Below, in pieces: positions 1 through 11,686 of a stretch of 64,000 nucleotides of DNA; positions within the stretch are counted from its first letter, which is position 1, and the number at the start of each line of letters is the position of its first letter. Origin of the DNA: Nymphalis io (lineage: Eukaryota; Arthropoda; Insecta; Lepidoptera; Nymphalidae); NCBI RefSeq assembly GCF_905147045.1, contig NC_065918.1, positions 13,454,001 through 13,518,000 of the forward strand, given 5' to 3'. The notes beneath the pieces were generated by a model. The model was not told the DNA's origin, ran no database searches, and saw only the letters and a program-made list of their open reading frames with translations. The translations under genes and the position numbers were made by a program.

Positions 1-605
1 GTCCAATTCATTTGAATTTAAATATCATAGAATCAGCATGCTAAGCTGTGGGACCAAGGTCTTAATGTACATTGAGTAGCATTTATCTGAACCGTTGATA
101 TTTTAATCGTTTTCCCATGCAAAGCAGATGTATAAGCAGGCTCTCAGCTCTCGGTTATTATGTTGTTAAGACTTATTTCGAGGGCTAAGAATGTCATGAT
201 AACTGTAAAAGGGATTTTTGGTGCCTTAAAGGCTGGTTTTCTCGCTTATCTCATCAGAGAGCGGCTCATTCGTTATTTTTGATAGCACGTATATATCATA
301 GAGGACGCTGTCGTTAATGACCATTATTTGTTATCTAGAAAGACGGACGTTCAGTTTAAGTGAATTCATGGAATAAAAGCTGCCACAATGGCTCATTTTC
401 ATATTTTAAGTAAACTTATAATGTGTTTAATTTTCTAAAAATACATTCAATATTTTATAATATAACTGTATCGCAGATAAAAATCGATAGAGACGAGCAG
501 TGGTTAAAATGCGTGAATAATAGATTGCAGACTGAAAAAGTCTTTGAAATAAGTAATTTCAAATATATTTTTTTGAATTTTCCCAAGCAAACGTAAATAC
601 CTTTA
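1..605. other. intergenic, nothing recognised
   Basis: AT-rich sequence without an open frame, splice-bounded exon or repeat that I recognise. Confidence 0.5.
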
Positions 606-872
606 GATATCCTACTGCTGGGCTAAGGCTTTGTCTGCTATTGAGGAGAAGGCGAGGAGCTTATTCCACCACACTGTTTCAAAGAGGGTTGATACACATG
701 TGTTCTTGTTATCTACTGACGCATGCAGGTTATCATTCGATACTTTCTATCAGCGGCAAGCACAAGATGAATTATTATGAATACAAATTAACACATGAAA
801 ATTCTGTGGTGCCTGTCCGCGTTCGTACCCGCAATCTTCTATTAAGGTTCAAGTGTTCTAACCGCTAGGTCA
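606..872 (-). repeat. SINE family 1 relic
   Basis: Read on the minus strand this is an old copy of the tRNA-derived SINE seen in better condition at 3261, 28808 and 40971. The 3' end motif GCCCAGCAGTAGG, the GGTGGAATAAGCTCC block and a decayed tRNA-like head are recognisable. The 75-residue open frame here is a by-product of the SINE. Confidence 0.75.
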
Positions 873-1379
873 TCATTCCCAGAAGGACACTAAAATATTA
901 TAACTATAATTGATAGGCAATATTCCTTGTTTTTATTAAAAAAATATAGTTATAATACAACGAAATATTTTATTCTGAATAGGCTTAAATCCTCGTACTA
1001 TTTCAGAAACATGTGTAACACCGAATCAAAGTAAAAAATAATACTATTTAAAAAACAATAAATATATTCTTCCCTTTATATAAAAAGATATTTCGAAATA
1101 CCCTTCTACAGAAGGAACTATAAATAATACAATTAAATAAAATTGTAACTTGAAATAAAGGATTGCTATAAATACATATATAAATCTATATTTTGTTAGA
1201 AATTCTAAGTCATATTTACGGACTCTTTATTTATAAAAAGTGTTTAAAACAATCAACCCACCCACGTAAATAACCCATACGAGTGTAACTCAATCCGTAT
1301 CTTACAATCCCGACACAGCGGAAATGAATATAAAAAAGTAATGAAGACCCTCAGTAAAATATCAATCAAAGGTAATTAA
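873..1379. other. intergenic, AT-rich
   Basis: Very AT-rich, with no supported feature. Confidence 0.5.
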
Positions 1380-1895
1380 GAATCTACGGGACCGACGGAA
1401 CTTTTTTGTTGTTGCATTGTAAATGTTGACGCTGCACCCATTTAGGATTTCACGCGTCGGAAAACATGACGAGTCATGAATCCGTTTGAGCATCGCGACT
1501 TGTAATAGAGCCGTCTCGATTCGACACGACCGTCGGCAACATCCTTCCCATGCCATTACGAGAGCAGCAGACCGAGCGCCGGTGGAGCCTTTCCCTTCGC
1601 CCCATGTCCCAAACACTTAGCCACATCCATAAAAAAGTGTGAAATTATCTTAAGTGGCCAGTGTCTAAGAAACTCCTTTTTAAATTCGGGCGAATATAAC
1701 GGTACGTTCTAAGTAAAGATAGGAGTGTAGATAAGTTAATAAGATTATTATTATACTTGATGCCCGGGCCGGGGACCGGCTTTTTAGGGTCGGAATGTTT
1801 CTGAAATCGTGTATAAAAAACGACTGGTCCCAGGGGATCGGTCATTCCGCGGTTGGATTGGGTGCGCGCATCTCCGTTCTGATACGAGTGGGACT
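1380..1895. promoter_or_regulatory. GC-richer block upstream of gene A promoter
   Basis: This ~500-bp stretch is clearly richer in GC and CpG than its surroundings and ends at the TATA-like box of gene A. Two minus-strand open frames of 84 and 91 residues lie in it but show no family resemblance, signal peptide or splice context. I read it as promoter-proximal sequence or an unidentified insertion. Confidence 0.3.
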
Positions 1896-1899
1896 TTTT

Positions 1900-1905
1900 T
1901 ATAAG
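1900..1905 (+). promoter_or_regulatory. TATA box, gene A
   Basis: TATAAG lies 95 nt before the proposed ATG. A TCATT initiator-like sequence at 1936-1940 follows at a slightly long spacing, so the start site is probably between 1931 and 1938. Confidence 0.5.
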
Positions 1906-1994
1906 CCTTCTTTTACTCATTTTCGTTGTCTTTAGTCATTAGTTGGGTGCGGCAGGAATCTACGTTGTCCTAGTTATTAAATAAATCAAGTGCA

Positions 1995-4900
1995 ATGTAT
2001 TCGCACAGGAAGACATCGGTAAGTTATTATGGTGATTTGTTATTTTGTATATTGTTACGTTGCGATTTTCACTATATATATTTTTAATATTTTTTTTTTA
2101 TAATATTTTAAGTTTTAAAACAAGAAAAATATTAACACTTAAAATATATATCTATATGGTTTAATCTTCTTTAACCGAAATAAATTAAATCTTAGCGTCG
2201 GAATATGCTGAGACTAAAAAAAAAATTATACCAAGCAAATGAAAATTCATGTTGACTTTACCGACAAACAAATCAATTCCCTGTATAGGCTTGTCAATCT
2301 TTAGTGCTTACTTTTCCATTAACGATAATCTATTGTTGGTTGAAATTTCAATTTACATAGTGGTACCGTTGCGATGAATGAGCTCCGATAGGAGTGGCAA
2401 GTCATTGTTGTTTCGAATCATGACTTTTGTTAACACTTTCATTGTGACAGGTACCGCCATCATCGATGTAGCTTTGTGGTTACGAAAAAGTCAACCGATC
2501 ATCAAGTATCCATAGATTATTATCATATTTAATATGTAAATTTATTAAACTGAAACAAATTTCATACTCTCACTTTCTAGCTAATTTTCTTTCAATTTAC
2601 TAAACAATAAAATATATTTGCAAAATATACGGCTTAATTGCTTCAGGTGTAGAATTATTCTGTATTATTATCTTACCGGAAAACACTACCATGTCTGGGA
2701 GTCTTATGAGACATTATTAATAATTATAACATTTAAGGACGCAAGCGTCACAATAGCGTATCACAATTATTAATTAGCTTTTAACAATTTACGTGAGTTA
2801 CGAAACAGTTATTACAGAATAGCACTGCTGGAAAATATAAATTTTATCAAATTATTTTTGAATTGTAATTAGATCAAAATATTTACGACAATGCGATTTC
2901 AAATATTCAGAATATGAAACTTATTATATTGAGTGCACTAATCACAGCTGCGCTAAGTGATAAGTTTCCTAGATAGATCCTTACTAAAAAGTACAATATT
3001 TTTTATATAAATGTAATATTATAAGCTGAAAGATGAATTAAGCAAATAAGTTCCTTTTAAGTTATTCTTCTGGAATTGCGTCCGGTGACGTCACTCATAC
3101 AAAATGTGGGTATTCCCTGGATAGCTAAAATATTAAATTTATCTAAAATCCAAGTAGTATATCCAAAAACAAACCTTCATTATTCTTAAATTCATCAAAC
3201 AATATATTCAACGTCTATCAAATTCAATATAATACACAAACATATAGTAATACTTTATATGAGCCGAGATGGCCCAGTGGTAAGAACGCGTGAATCTTAA
3301 CCGATGATCGTGGGTTCAAGCCCGGGCAAGCACCACTGACTTTTCATGTGCTTAATTTGTAATTATAATTCATCTCGTGCTTTACGGTGAAGGAAAACAT
3401 CGTGAGGAAACCTGCATGTGTCTAATTTCACTGAAATTCAGCCACATGTGTATTCCACCAACCCGCACTGGAGCAGCGTGGTGGAATAAGCTCCAAACCT
3501 TCTCCTCAAAAAAAGGGAGAGGAGGCCTTAGCCCAGCAGTGGGACATTTAAAGGCTGTTACTGTTACTGTTTATATTGAATTGTTTCAAGTCATATGCCA
3601 GGGTAATTACAGGCACAAGGGCATAGCATCTAGGACCTATAGTGGGACCGTACTGGCGGTATATATGACGGATCATAATTCGTACATAATATATAATTCT
3701 ATAAATCAATTTCTTCATAAACCTTTTTGAGTGCTGTATATTATACTAATACATTTTATATAACATAAGAGTTTGTTTATTTGTTTCAACGCGCTAATCT
3801 CAGGATTATAACATTACGCTACGACCTTTGGGGGCGGAGCAGCAGCACGCGTTGAACTGGTAACATATAAAATATATTTTTTTTAAGTTTTAATTTTAAA
3901 TTCTTCAATTGTTGTCTACAAGAAATTGCTGAGAGGCGATAAGACCGCGTTTAGTGATGCATATTGTTTCTGGTTTCTTTTTAATTGCATAATAATTTAT
4001 ATAATATATATAATATTTTGTCATTGTATTTACATGACAAATTATTATGGAATACTTATTATGTAATTATTTATGTAATAAAATAAAGAGAAACAAACGC
4101 TTGTCACGTAAATAGTCTATATTTAAAGCGGGCGAAATTGCAAAGCGCAGCTACATATATAACGATATTATATATAAAAATTTTCTCCTAAGCGCGCTGC
4201 ATCTTCTGGTAAAAGGCTTAGTAATTTTTTCAGTTAGCCGCCTCGGTCAACAATAAGGCAAGCTACGACTCATAAAACGACGTCATCGGATGCTTCAGTT
4301 CAATGGTCATTTAAAATGAACTCAAATTAGTTAATCTGTCTTGAATCGGTGTTTACGAAACTGTCAAAAAGGCCCAAGTTTTTTGTGTATTCAATTTGAA
4401 TTAATTAAATTCCTTACTGATATTTAATGAATAGCTTGAATTCCGTTGAAACGAATCGTTTATTAAAAAGTCTACTATTTTAAATCAAAAGTCAACTTCT
4501 AAAAAACTAAATACCACTTCTCCGAAACTATCCATCCGATTGGCTTAAAATTTGTCACAGTTACTCCTTCCCCGACGTAGACGCTCACTAAGAACGTTAT
4601 TACTCACGGTTATTACGCAAATCCTATCGAAAATACATTTTTCCTCTTATTCGTCCGTTCAAAGCCGGGACGCTTAGCTAGTTCATTATAGAAGCGGTAC
4701 ACTAACTCATTGAATGAAAAAAATCTTTCAAATGTTTAGAAATAAATACCTTTAACCTGAGAAAAACCGGCGAAAGAAACTCAGCGGGAATGTTATTTTA
4801 AATGTCGCATAAAACTTTACGAGTTTAGAGTTTTCTTATAACGAATATGGTATAACAAGGCAGGGCAAAGGTTCTCTATAAAAAAAGGGTTCATATCGAA

Positions 4901-7900
4901 GTAAATATTATAAGTGTAATAATCAAGTTATCATTTTAGAAAAAAATATTAGTTTGTTTTTAACGAGACAGTGATTAACTTGCATATATATGCCTGTCTG
5001 CGCTTCGTGATTACTGCGTTTATTTCAACGATTAATTATCGTGTTTTAAATAATATGGAATCATTTATCATTGGACAACGATATCGTATGTTTTTATATT
5101 TAACTTAAGCCCTGCGGTGATACGCGTGTAAAAATATTACCTCCGACTTTATAAGTTAATTTTAATGACGATATTCATGGGTTTTAAGAAGTAATAATTT
5201 TTATACTTGTTTTTAATAAAAAAACATTCAATTATGTCATTATATATATAGTTATATTAAGTTAGGTACGTGATTTACAAATCAATGTGCTCGTATTATT
5301 ATATGATTATATATAAAATGCTAAATATTACTTGAATTTTTGTTTTTTAATAATAATGAGATCAATATCAATAATAAAATAATTACGTACAGCAGATTAG
5401 TCTATAAGTTGGAAAAATAGTCCTACGTTATATTGTGAATTGCATTGCGAATTGGTCGTTGAAGATTTATTGTATTATTATTCATGTATTTTTTTTAATT
5501 ACTTATATTTTTTATAGTATAGTAGGACGAACATATGGCCCACCTGATGGTTAGTGGTCACCAACGCCCATAGACATTGGCATTATAAGAAATATTAACC
5601 ATCGCTTACATCGCCAATGCACCACCAACCTTGGGAACTAAGATGTTATATCCCTTGTGCCTGTAATTACACTGTCTGACTCACCATTCAAACCGGAACA
5701 CAACAATACCAAGTATTGCTGTTTTGTGGTAGAATATCCGATGAGTGGGTGGTACCTACCCAGACGAGCTTAGACAAAGCCCTACCAGTAAAATAAAATG
5801 ATTGAATCAATGTATTGATCCTCAATCTCCAGTAGTGCATAGAAATTAGATAATTTTTTGTTGTTAACACCCGTAAGTAAATTATGTGTAGTTGCCGTAA
5901 CTTTTCGAAGAATTACAATAGTTTCGAACACAGAAAAAGCCAACTATTAAAATGTGAACAAGCGAACTTGCCCATTCCAACTGCAAGACAAATAAACAAC
6001 CGACATTGAATTGACGCTATATCGTTATCGTTAATGTCGTTTTATAGTTGTTATCGAAAATAAAATGAAAGTGAATATAGGTTGTTAATTGGTTAGTAAT
6101 CAAGAACTGTTTATAGTGCTTAATATAGCAGGGCGCATAGCAAATCGCATAGAAAACGTAAATCTAAGGCCTTTTTATCTGTACTCCTTCTTCCATTGGA
6201 GTAGGCTATACGTTCGTAGCGTGTGTGTCTGCTGCTATGAATTGGTAGCTTTACTTTTCATTTGATACATTTTCAACCATATACCGATGTTATAAAATCT
6301 AATCTTCATTTCTTAAAATAATAATTTATTCACACATTTCACAGCTTGGGGTAACGTGTACCAATTGTACTGCGCTGTATTCTGAACTCATTTTCAGAAT
6401 ATAAAAGTTCATATGATGTGTGTAAGAGCGTATGCGTAAATAAAATTCGACTCAAAATCAAAATATTTTTTTAATTAAATATACTTTTACAAGTCTGTGA
6501 ATCGTTTAGCGCTACCGCCGGTTTAAATAAATACAAGTAGCCAATTTTAACGGCGTTTTAAATTTTTACAAGACTGCCTCGTTGGTCTAGTGGCTTGATG
6601 TAAGGCTGCAGACCCGGAGGTCTTGGGTTAAATTCCCAGGTCGGGCCAATAAAAAGTTTTTAGGTTTTTCTTTCAGAAAATTCTCAGTAGCAGCCCAAAG
6701 TTGGAAGTGTGTACACTCCCGTGCCTCGGAAAGCACGTAAAGCCGTTGGTCACGCGCCTGAGCTCTTTTTGGTCGTGTCGGATTGCCGTCCTATCGGTCC
6801 TATCGTCCTATTATGGGAGCTAGGGAAAAGGGAGTGCACCTGTGTTTGCGCACACGCTTGTGCACTATAATATCTCCTGCGCAGGTGACTATTTTTTCTT
6901 GAGATTGGCCGCCGTGGCCAACATCGGACTGGAGGAAATTATTATTTTTACATGTTGTATAAATATACTACTAAATGAATATATAACTTTAATATCTTTA
7001 TTTTGTCTCACCCACAATATATCGTTACATTTTAAGTACCATAATTTTCTGGGTTGGTTGAATCATAAAAAGCGAATGCCCTTCGACTCTTAAATTTTAA
7101 ATATTAAATTGATAACAAATTAAAAATAATTGAATGTTTTTTCCTAGGATTCAATTGGAATAACCTTAAAACATTGTTTAGTATTTTGAAATAAGCAACC
7201 TTAACGATAATAATTACCACGAACTAAATACAACCCATTAAAGCCAAATATACTTTATTCAAGTTAGCTATTTTAACAATCTTTGAAGGTAACTGGTAAC
7301 TTTGGAATGCAGATTCTTTCGAGAGAAACTCGTTTTCGTTTCCTCAAATGAAATACATAGTCAATTATAATTAAATTTATATGTTCTTAATGTAAATCAA
7401 CGAATACAAGCTCCACGCTTTTTATCATCTATATATTATTAAAATGTGTATGTGTGAAGTAAAGTGGTAAAATAATATAAATGAAGTAGCCTTAAAAATA
7501 TTATAAATAAGTTTTTTGAAGTATTAATTTCCTCAGCTATTTCAATATTGGTAATCAATTTTGCGAATATATTACAAAACAATGTGGCAAAGAATTTTCG
7601 AAAACAATTTTCGATACTAAATAATTTGGCAGTGATTAAAGTTTTTATTGAGAATTCTGTTTTGTGGTTAATTACGGAATATACATTGACAAACCATTGC
7701 ACATTGTGACGTAGTATTTACTTTATTCAATGGTTCCTAACCTCTTCAATATTGTCACTCTTATGATTATGTTAAGGATTTTATTTTACACCTTCCCTCA
7801 ATGTTAACAATGAATACAGTGCATATAAATACAAATCGACTTTAATAAACATTAAAAAATTGCACAAAGATATTGAGAAGAAGCGGAGCTTTGATCATTG

Positions 7901-8983
7901 CAAGCGTATAACTTGTACAATGTTCTATAAAATAATCACAAGATTAAAATAAGTACAGCTTGTTCGTTAAAGATAGAAACCAAACGAACAACGCATCGCT
8001 GTCACTACTTTTTGTAATATTGGTTAACTTTCGAACTATTTCTTTATTATGAACGATTTCGCTTTCTACTACTAACATAACAATAATTGACAGATATTAA
8101 TGTACTCGAATAAATCTCATTAAGCCAGGGATATGTTTCGTTTTATTAGATGTATTATATGAAATTTTATTATTATTTTTTAAGAAATATATATAATTGC
8201 ATTTGCGAAATTAATTGTACTTAAGTTAATAAATGAAAAATTGTTATTTAAGTTTAAATTAATACAAACCATTTACTTATAGGTTTACACATTTGCTTAT
8301 ACACAAAATCTGTCTTTACAGATGAGCGTCCTTCTGAGTTTGGTGCTAATAGCTTCTACGGAGGCGTTCTTCTTAAAATGGGGTTCAGATTCCGGGTAGG
8401 TGATACAACAATACCTCCTTTACAGATATACTGTATAGAAATATAAGTTATTAGTATACTAAGCTAGATTAATGCATTTGCGATTTTATTTATTTGCTTG
8501 CGAAATTATCTTGCGAAATGATTATGTCCAATTTAATATTTATATTACGTTTCGATCGTATCGGTCATTGATAATTGTGATACTATTCTTTCTAAATTGA
8601 ATACATTTTGTTACAGAAGTCAGTCATCTCAGAAGTCATGGGTGCAGCCGATGTCGCCATACAGATATCAATACATGTACCCGTACGAATCAAGAAAAAT
8701 ATATCAAGTACAACAACAGCAATACGCTCAACCCGAGATGCAGATGCAACAGAACATGGCACCAATACCCATCAGCGTGCCTGCCGGAGCAAGTCTCACG
8801 CCGGTGTCTCTTCAACATGTTCAGCTCGTGCCCTGTATGTGCCCAGTGGCGCCAGAAGAAGCGGACAAACTACAAGAGCAAGCCGGCTCCGGTCCGTACG
8901 TCGCGCAAACTTACTCGCAAGCTTATTCCGTCCCGCAGCAAATGACGGTTGCAGACGCTCCAAAAACGAGCAACAAGCAGTAA
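1995..8983 (+). CDS. Gene A: secreted Gln/Tyr-rich protein with CMC motif (3 coding exons)
   Basis: Proposed exons are 1995-2018, 8322-8395 and 8617-8983, giving 154 residues. Exon 1 (MYSHRKTS) ends at a GTAAGT donor in phase 0. Exon 2 follows TTTACAG, encodes the hydrophobic core MSVLLSLVLIASTEA, and ends at GTAGGT in phase 2. Exon 3 follows TTACAG, and the split codon reads GGA. The signal peptide probably ends near residue 23. The mature chain has a Tyr/Arg/Pro part (residues 45-62), a Gln/Met-rich part (63-80), then VQLVPCMCPVAPEE around 101-114, with two Cys flanking a Met. It lacks the HVP motif of genes B to E but shares their exon plan. No enzyme domain is visible; a matrix or cuticle role is inference. 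Exon 1 is the least certain part because of the 6.3-kb intron. Without it the protein would start at 8322 and have 146 residues. Confidence 0.7.
3261..3572 (+). repeat. SINE family 1, near full length
   Basis: It starts with a tRNA-like head holding an A box (TGGCCCAGTGG) and a B box (GGGTTCAAGCCC). It continues through the shared body and ends with GCCCAGCAGTGGGACATT and a TTACTG tail repeat. The body matches the copies at 26445, 28808 and 40971 closely. Confidence 0.85.
5520..5798 (+). repeat. ~270-bp dispersed repeat, near full copy
   Basis: This is one of about eleven copies in the window. Landmarks are CACCTGATGGTTAGTGGTCA at the left, TTGTGCCTGTAATTACACTG in the middle and TACCCAGACGAGCTT near the right end. 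It has no coding capacity and is probably a non-autonomous element. Together with 36291 it is the best-kept copy. Confidence 0.75.
6571..6943 (+). repeat. SINE family 2, full length with target duplication
   Basis: A tRNA-like head (A box TGGTCTAGTGG, B box GGTTAAATTCCCA) leads a ~370-bp element. It is flanked by a 9-bp direct repeat, ATTTTTACA, at 6562-6570 and 6944-6952. The 3' part (GTGCACTATAATATCTCCTG) recurs at 18596, 32938 and 53168. Confidence 0.75.
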
Positions 8984-9094
8984 CATTATACAATATCCCA
9001 CCAATGATTCGTGTGTTTATGTAATAATTTATTTCACTTCTCTATTTATATTTACATAAGACTGATAGATTAAGATGGTCGTGTAATGTTCGGA

Positions 9095-9100
9095 AATAAA
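9095..9100 (+). other. poly(A) signal, gene A
   Basis: AATAAA lies 112 nt after the stop codon of gene A, giving a short 3' UTR. Confidence 0.55.
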
Positions 9101-11507
9101 TAAATTAAAAAATTATGATAACTTTTATTTCATATCTTGTTGAAATTTTTATAATACTTTAATTTATAATCAAACAATTGTAAATCATTCGTTAGTGATT
9201 TTATAAATTATTTGCTTTATAGTTTTTATAACTTCTTCTGTATTAATTAACCATAAATAATAACTAAGAATACATAACAAAACGTTTTTGTTTATTTCAG
9301 AACTCTGTCATTTATAAGGCGCTTAAGAATTTTTTTTGTAATACTAAACTGTAAGTACTAACAAACAAGGTGTTATTTATATTTTAAGAAAAATACAAGG
9401 TGAAAAAATAAGTTTTTTACGTGCTAAAATTTTATAGAAAATCTGTTTAGTTTTTTAAACAGATAAAACTATTTTCATATTAATGAAGCACGTGTGCCAA
9501 CAGATTTATAAGAATGATTTTTTATATCTGCAGTGCGCGTACGCCGTTTTTTTTTTTGCTCAAACGCGGCGGCCACTCAAGCCAGGAAGTTACCTCACCA
9601 CTTTCATTGTGTTCTAGATATCAATCGAAATACGAAAACCGCGTGTAATAGGTGTAAGAATCACTTATATGTTATGCGGAGAATTTTAATGGACGCTTAA
9701 GATAATTTCAAATGTTTTATGTTTAACTGTAAGGAAGTATTTGTGTGATATTTTGAATCTATAATCATAATAATTTTTTAATTATTATTTATAGATAACT
9801 GTGAGAAATGCTTTTGAAAGGGCATAAAATATATATATATATTATGCAAATACTTCGAGTAAGTTAAGTGAAATGCTCCGCCTTTCGTTCCAGAAAAGTT
9901 CATTCGGGCCTTGAGTAGGCCTTTTTTTTCAGGCAGTGGAAACCTTCAGAAAGGTATCTAGCTCCCATGGCCCTCCAACTGGGTTATGTGGGATTCTTAC
10001 CCACTTACACCACTGCGATGGCCGTTCTTGGCACGGATAGGAGAGGCTGCGGGATCGTGTTGATATAACGCATCCGCGGCCTCTCCCGTGCTTTGCTCAG
10101 CTCGTGGCTCGGCGGAGCCCTCCTCAGGGGGCGAAAGTAATCGCCTGTCGACCTGTCGTCTTGTCTTACTTTGCGGACCAAGATCTCCCATCACATAAGT
10201 GTGAACACCTATGTTTATTTTACATTTTGATTTTACCGTTATTATAATAAACAATATAAACAAGTTATAGGTATATTTAAGGAGACCAAATAGAAAAATT
10301 ATAAAAAGACATTTATTTGAACTATTAATTGAATGTTTTAAATGTCATTCAGCAAAACAAACAAATCTCTTTTTTTTTTCATTTAATCACTTCTTAGCCC
10401 TTCAACAGCTTCTGATATCAATAATTAATCATTTAGTAGGCGTTTAAAAGGGTTCGACACCAGGACGACGATTTCAAAACAATAAACAAAAAAGCAGAGG
10501 ACAATCTTAATAGAGTTGTAGATAATATCAAACTTACGTAAAATGGGTATAAGTGAGATGCATTTTAACAGATAATAAATAGCATGAGTTTAGTAATTTT
10601 TTTTTTACTTTATGTTAGGCAGAGAATACAAAGCAAAAAGATTTATTGTAATTGTATATATATGTTTATTTATTTATTATAATTAATATATGCTATTTTA
10701 TCATGCTTCATTTGGTAGAATTTTTAAATCTTTACACGAATTTTATTGAAATGGATTATATATTTACGATCGCCGTAATTATAATTGAGTTAATTACTTG
10801 ATTTTATTTCCTTAACGAATTAAAGTTTAATGACTTTCATTGCTTTCTTGTGTAAACATATAATTATATGATTAAATAATGAAAAAATACAGCAGCTTAA
10901 CTTCAATTGAAATTAAGTATTTTAAGACATTCTTTCTATAGAGGCCTTACAAGACATATGAAGGCTTTTTTTAATATAACAAAAAATAAAGGGTTGTCTG
11001 TTAACAGGTAACTGTTAGAAGTTGTTCCTCATTTAAACTACATCATCCTGCTTTTATGGTATTGTTTTTCTTCCAATCATTTCTATTGTATAATCCTCAG
11101 TAGTTTCCCACTTGCAAATATCATCCCTCACACAGTTTTATCTTTCAATATCTTTATTTCGGCATTTCCCTTAGTTCTTAGCCATTTACATTAATTAATA
11201 TTTATTTAAATGAAGCTGCTATAGTCTTGAAACTGGGCCATTTTAATTTAATAATTATACATAATCGCCGATAAGAAATGTTCGCTTCGGTAAATCACCA
11301 TGAAAATCGATGTTGTACCACATTAAGTATTGTCAAAATAACTTACAAAACAACAATGACATCAATATTATTCTCGATTACAGCAATATTTTATTCGATC
11401 GATCAATTAATTCAAGAAAGATCGAGTTTTTTATTTCATTTATTGTGGGAAACGGTTTCTAATGAGGGATGGATGGCTCTGGATCTGCCTATAGCATTCG
11501 TGTGCCA
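9101..11507. other. intergenic between genes A and B
   Basis: Mostly AT-rich. Apart from the retroelement-like fragment at 9884-10195 I see nothing recognisable. ATGTTCGCTTCG followed by GTAAAT at 11278 could be an alternative start exon for gene B, but the exon at 11687 is better supported. Confidence 0.4.
9884..10195. mobile_element. retroelement-like fragment
   Basis: A GC-rich block in AT-rich DNA. On the minus strand it encodes a Pro/Glu/Ala/Arg-rich open stretch (VDRRLLSPPEEGS) of the kind seen in non-LTR retroelement debris. The family assignment is a guess from composition only. Confidence 0.3.
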
Positions 11508-11515
11508 TATATAAG
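11508..11515 (+). promoter_or_regulatory. TATA box, gene B
   Basis: TATATAAG is followed by a TCATT initiator at 11537-11541, whose A is 31 nt from the first T of the TATA box. This is the expected spacing. The predicted 5' UTR is about 148 nt. Confidence 0.65.
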
Positions 11516-11686
11516 TATTAACAATTGCATCGGCTTTCATTATCGGTTCGTCTTCACTTGCAGCAACATTGCATCGGGTGTATAATTCGTATTGATTCCC
11601 GTGGTATCGTGTCGCGAGCTTTTCACTCTTTTTCGACGTCACCAGTGCTTTCCATTACATTGTTTAGAAACAATAGCTACCACACT

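Larger units (their letters stand above)
2019..8321 (+). other. Intron 1 of gene A
   Basis: This 6.3-kb intron carries SINE family 1 (3261), the ~270-bp repeat (5520) and SINE family 2 (6571), listed separately. The remainder is AT-rich with no other coding signal. Around 4500-4690 there is a decayed stretch resembling repeat ends common in moths and butterflies (GCCGGGACGCTTAGCTAG). Confidence 0.45.

Noticed and set aside
3377..3730. 117-residue plus-strand open frame
   Set aside because: Its first two thirds lie in SINE family 1; there is no signal peptide or splice context.
6571..6650. Possible tRNA gene
   Set aside because: It has A and B boxes but leads into a SINE body with target duplications, so it is a SINE head.
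8608..9024. 138-residue open frame overlapping gene A exon 3
   Set aside because: It is the other frame of a well-supported exon; its Ser/Arg/Thr composition is a shadow of the Gln/Ala-rich real frame.
11278..11289. ATGTTCGCTTCG then GTAAAT as first exon of gene B
   Set aside because: Phase fits, but the exon at 11687 has a TATA box, initiator at 31 nt and the 18-nt length seen in D and E.
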